A stretch of DNA of 64,000 nt. Origin: Gordonia gummivorans. GTDB lineage: Bacteria > Actinomycetota > Actinomycetes > Mycobacteriales > Mycobacteriaceae. The translations under genes and the position numbers were made by a program. Location: the NCBI RefSeq assembly GCF_022513585.1, contig NZ_JAKWBF010000006.1, positions 124,001-188,000 of the forward strand, read 5' to 3'. Below, piece by piece: positions 63,107-64,000 of the stretch (position 1 is the stretch's first letter; every line of letters starts with the position of its first letter). A model generated the notes under the pieces. That model was not told the origin of the DNA, did not search any database, and was given only the letters and a program-made list of their open reading frames with translations.

Positions 63107-64000
63107 CGGACAGGGGTTCGTTGATCTGGGGTTCGTTGATCTGGGGTTCGTCGATCAGCTCGCTCGGCGCCTCCATCGATGCGTCGGCTGCGACGGCGGC
63201 GAGTTCGGCACCCAGCGATTCGGAACGTGTCTCGACTTCGGCTGTCTCCGTTGCGCTTTTGCGTCCACCGGTGAACAGCGACGCGATCGCGCCGATGATG
63301 CAGCACACGATGGCGAAGGTGAACGCCGAAGTCAGACCGTCGGCGAACGGATCGCTGATCAGGTGTGGGAAGAAGTCGAGGCCGGTCAGCGTGTGCTGGT
63401 TGGCCGCGGGCAGGCTCGAGATGTGGTCGCCGAGTAGTTCTTGCACCGGGTTGTAGCCGAGGAAGGCTGCGAACAGCACGGCCACCGCCGGTAGTCCGGC
63501 GATCTGGGCCGCTTGGTCGGCGGGTACGCCGTTCGCGGTCAGGCCGGAAGCCATCGTCGCAGGCAGGTGCGCCGACAGTCCGCTGATCATCAGGCTGAAG
63601 AAGAGCCCGATCGAGAGCACCATGGCCGCGTTCTGGAAGGTGGTCATCATGCCGGAGCCGGAGCCGCGGGCGTCGATGGGCAGGCTGTTCATCACCTCGG
63701 CCCGGTTGGGCGACGAGAAGAGTCCCATGCCGACGCCGTTGAGGAACAGGATCACCGCGAACACCCAGAACGAGAAGTTCACCGGCAACGCGATCAGCCC
63801 GGCGAAGGCCACCGCGGTGAGGAGCATGCCGGAAGTGGTGAACCACTTGGTGCCCAGGCGATCCGAGAGCGCACCCGACAGCGGAGCGGTGATCAGGAAG
63901 CCGATTGTCAAGGGCACCATGTAGATCGCCGACCACAGGGGAGTCTGTTCGAAGTTGTAGCCGTGCTGCGGCAGCCAGATGCCCTGCAACCAGATGATGA
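63093..64000 (-). CDS. MFS transporter, partial (C-terminal part)
   Basis: This gene continues past the right edge; 302 codons are seen. It has about seven membrane segments in the C-terminal half, with MQGIWLPQHGYNFEQTPLWSAIYMVPLTIGFL, an RLG-type loop motif (LSGALSDRLGTKWF) and MGLFSSPNRAEVMNSLPIDARGSGSGMMTT. The DHA2-like type is likely. The hydrophilic tail contains a 15-bp tandem repeat giving EPQINEPQINEP. Confidence 0.87.
   Translation of the reverse strand, partial: IIWLQGIWLPQHGYNFEQTPLWSAIYMVPLTIGFLITAPLSGALSDRLGTKWFTTSGMLLTAVAFAGLIALPVNFSFWVFAVILFLNGVGMGLFSSPNRAEVMNSLPIDARGSGSGMMTTFQNAAMVLSIGLFFSLMISGLSAHLPATMASGLTANGVPADQAAQIAGLPAVAVLFAAFLGYNPVQELLGDHISSLPAANQHTLTGLDFFPHLISDPFADGLTSAFTFAIVCCIIGAIASLFTGGRKSATETAEVETRSESLGAELAAVAADASMEAPSELIDEPQINEPQINEPLSVRGR

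Overview
This is a high-GC actinobacterial chromosome segment. The gene families point to Mycobacteriales, most likely Gordonia or a close relative: a complete PrmABCD/MimABCD-type propane/phenol monooxygenase cluster with its own chaperonin, an LpqH-like lipoprotein, an F420-type luciferase-like fragment, an actinobacterial iol cluster, and dense dispersed GC-rich intergenic repeats. The genus is inferred from gene content, not from a search. No rRNA, tRNA, CRISPR array or complete insertion sequence was seen.

Layout. (1) 1-18314 is a myo-inositol (cyclitol) catabolism island. It holds iolC, a Cgl0158-type barrel protein, iolB and iolD (minus strand, running off the left edge), a divergent Gfo/Idh/MocA dehydrogenase, an MFS exporter, a sugar-type ABC importer with a LacI-like sensor protein that lacks a DNA-binding domain, and a second minus-strand operon (PhyH oxygenase, SDR, IolG-like, IolE-like, third Gfo/Idh/MocA). 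LacI- and GntR-family regulators close it. Four promoters share a TGTC-N2-RACAA operator that I assign to the GntR (IolR-like) regulator. (2) 18553-25502 is mostly housekeeping: a Ser/Thr kinase, rsgA, aroA, an NCS2 permease with a fused C-terminal repeat domain, and a Nudix hydrolase. (3) 25559-32863 is metal homeostasis: a TetR regulator with a heterodimeric ABC exporter under an iron-box-like site, and a zinc ABC importer next to the cysteine-free ribosomal protein L36 gene, both preceded by Zur-like palindromes. (4) 32904-44313 is mixed: TetR regulators, a truncated luciferase-like gene, bPH2-domain membrane proteins, an SDR, an acyl-CoA dehydrogenase, a GAF-LuxR regulator, a BBE-type flavoprotein, RidA, a PfkB kinase and a class II aldolase. 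(5) 44342-55421 is the monooxygenase cluster: prmA-B-C-D, amidohydrolase, MIP18/DUF59 protein, alcohol dehydrogenase, GroEL paralogue and a degenerate enhancer-binding-type activator. Strong hairpins punctuate the operon and two palindromes precede prmA. (6) 55462-64000 holds a serine hydrolase, an aminotransferase, two oxidoreductases, a Nudix protein, a ParA ATPase, a lipoprotein and a partial MFS transporter.

The most unusual signal is a pair of analogous modules at 10386-11395 and 56723-57825. Each carries a gene encoding an AbiEi-like winged helix joined to a DUF559 (Vsr/PD-(D/E)XK-like) nuclease domain. Each is bounded on both sides by near-identical long palindromes, with the gene stop abutting the 3' palindrome and the start 35-50 nt from the 5' one. 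The palindromes differ completely between the two loci, and both genes carry a single-base frameshift. I propose these as palindrome-bounded, possibly mobile or selfish nuclease cassettes. A second unusual signal is a 28-bp GC-rich repeat lodged in frame inside two unrelated genes, iolD and the acyl-CoA dehydrogenase gene.
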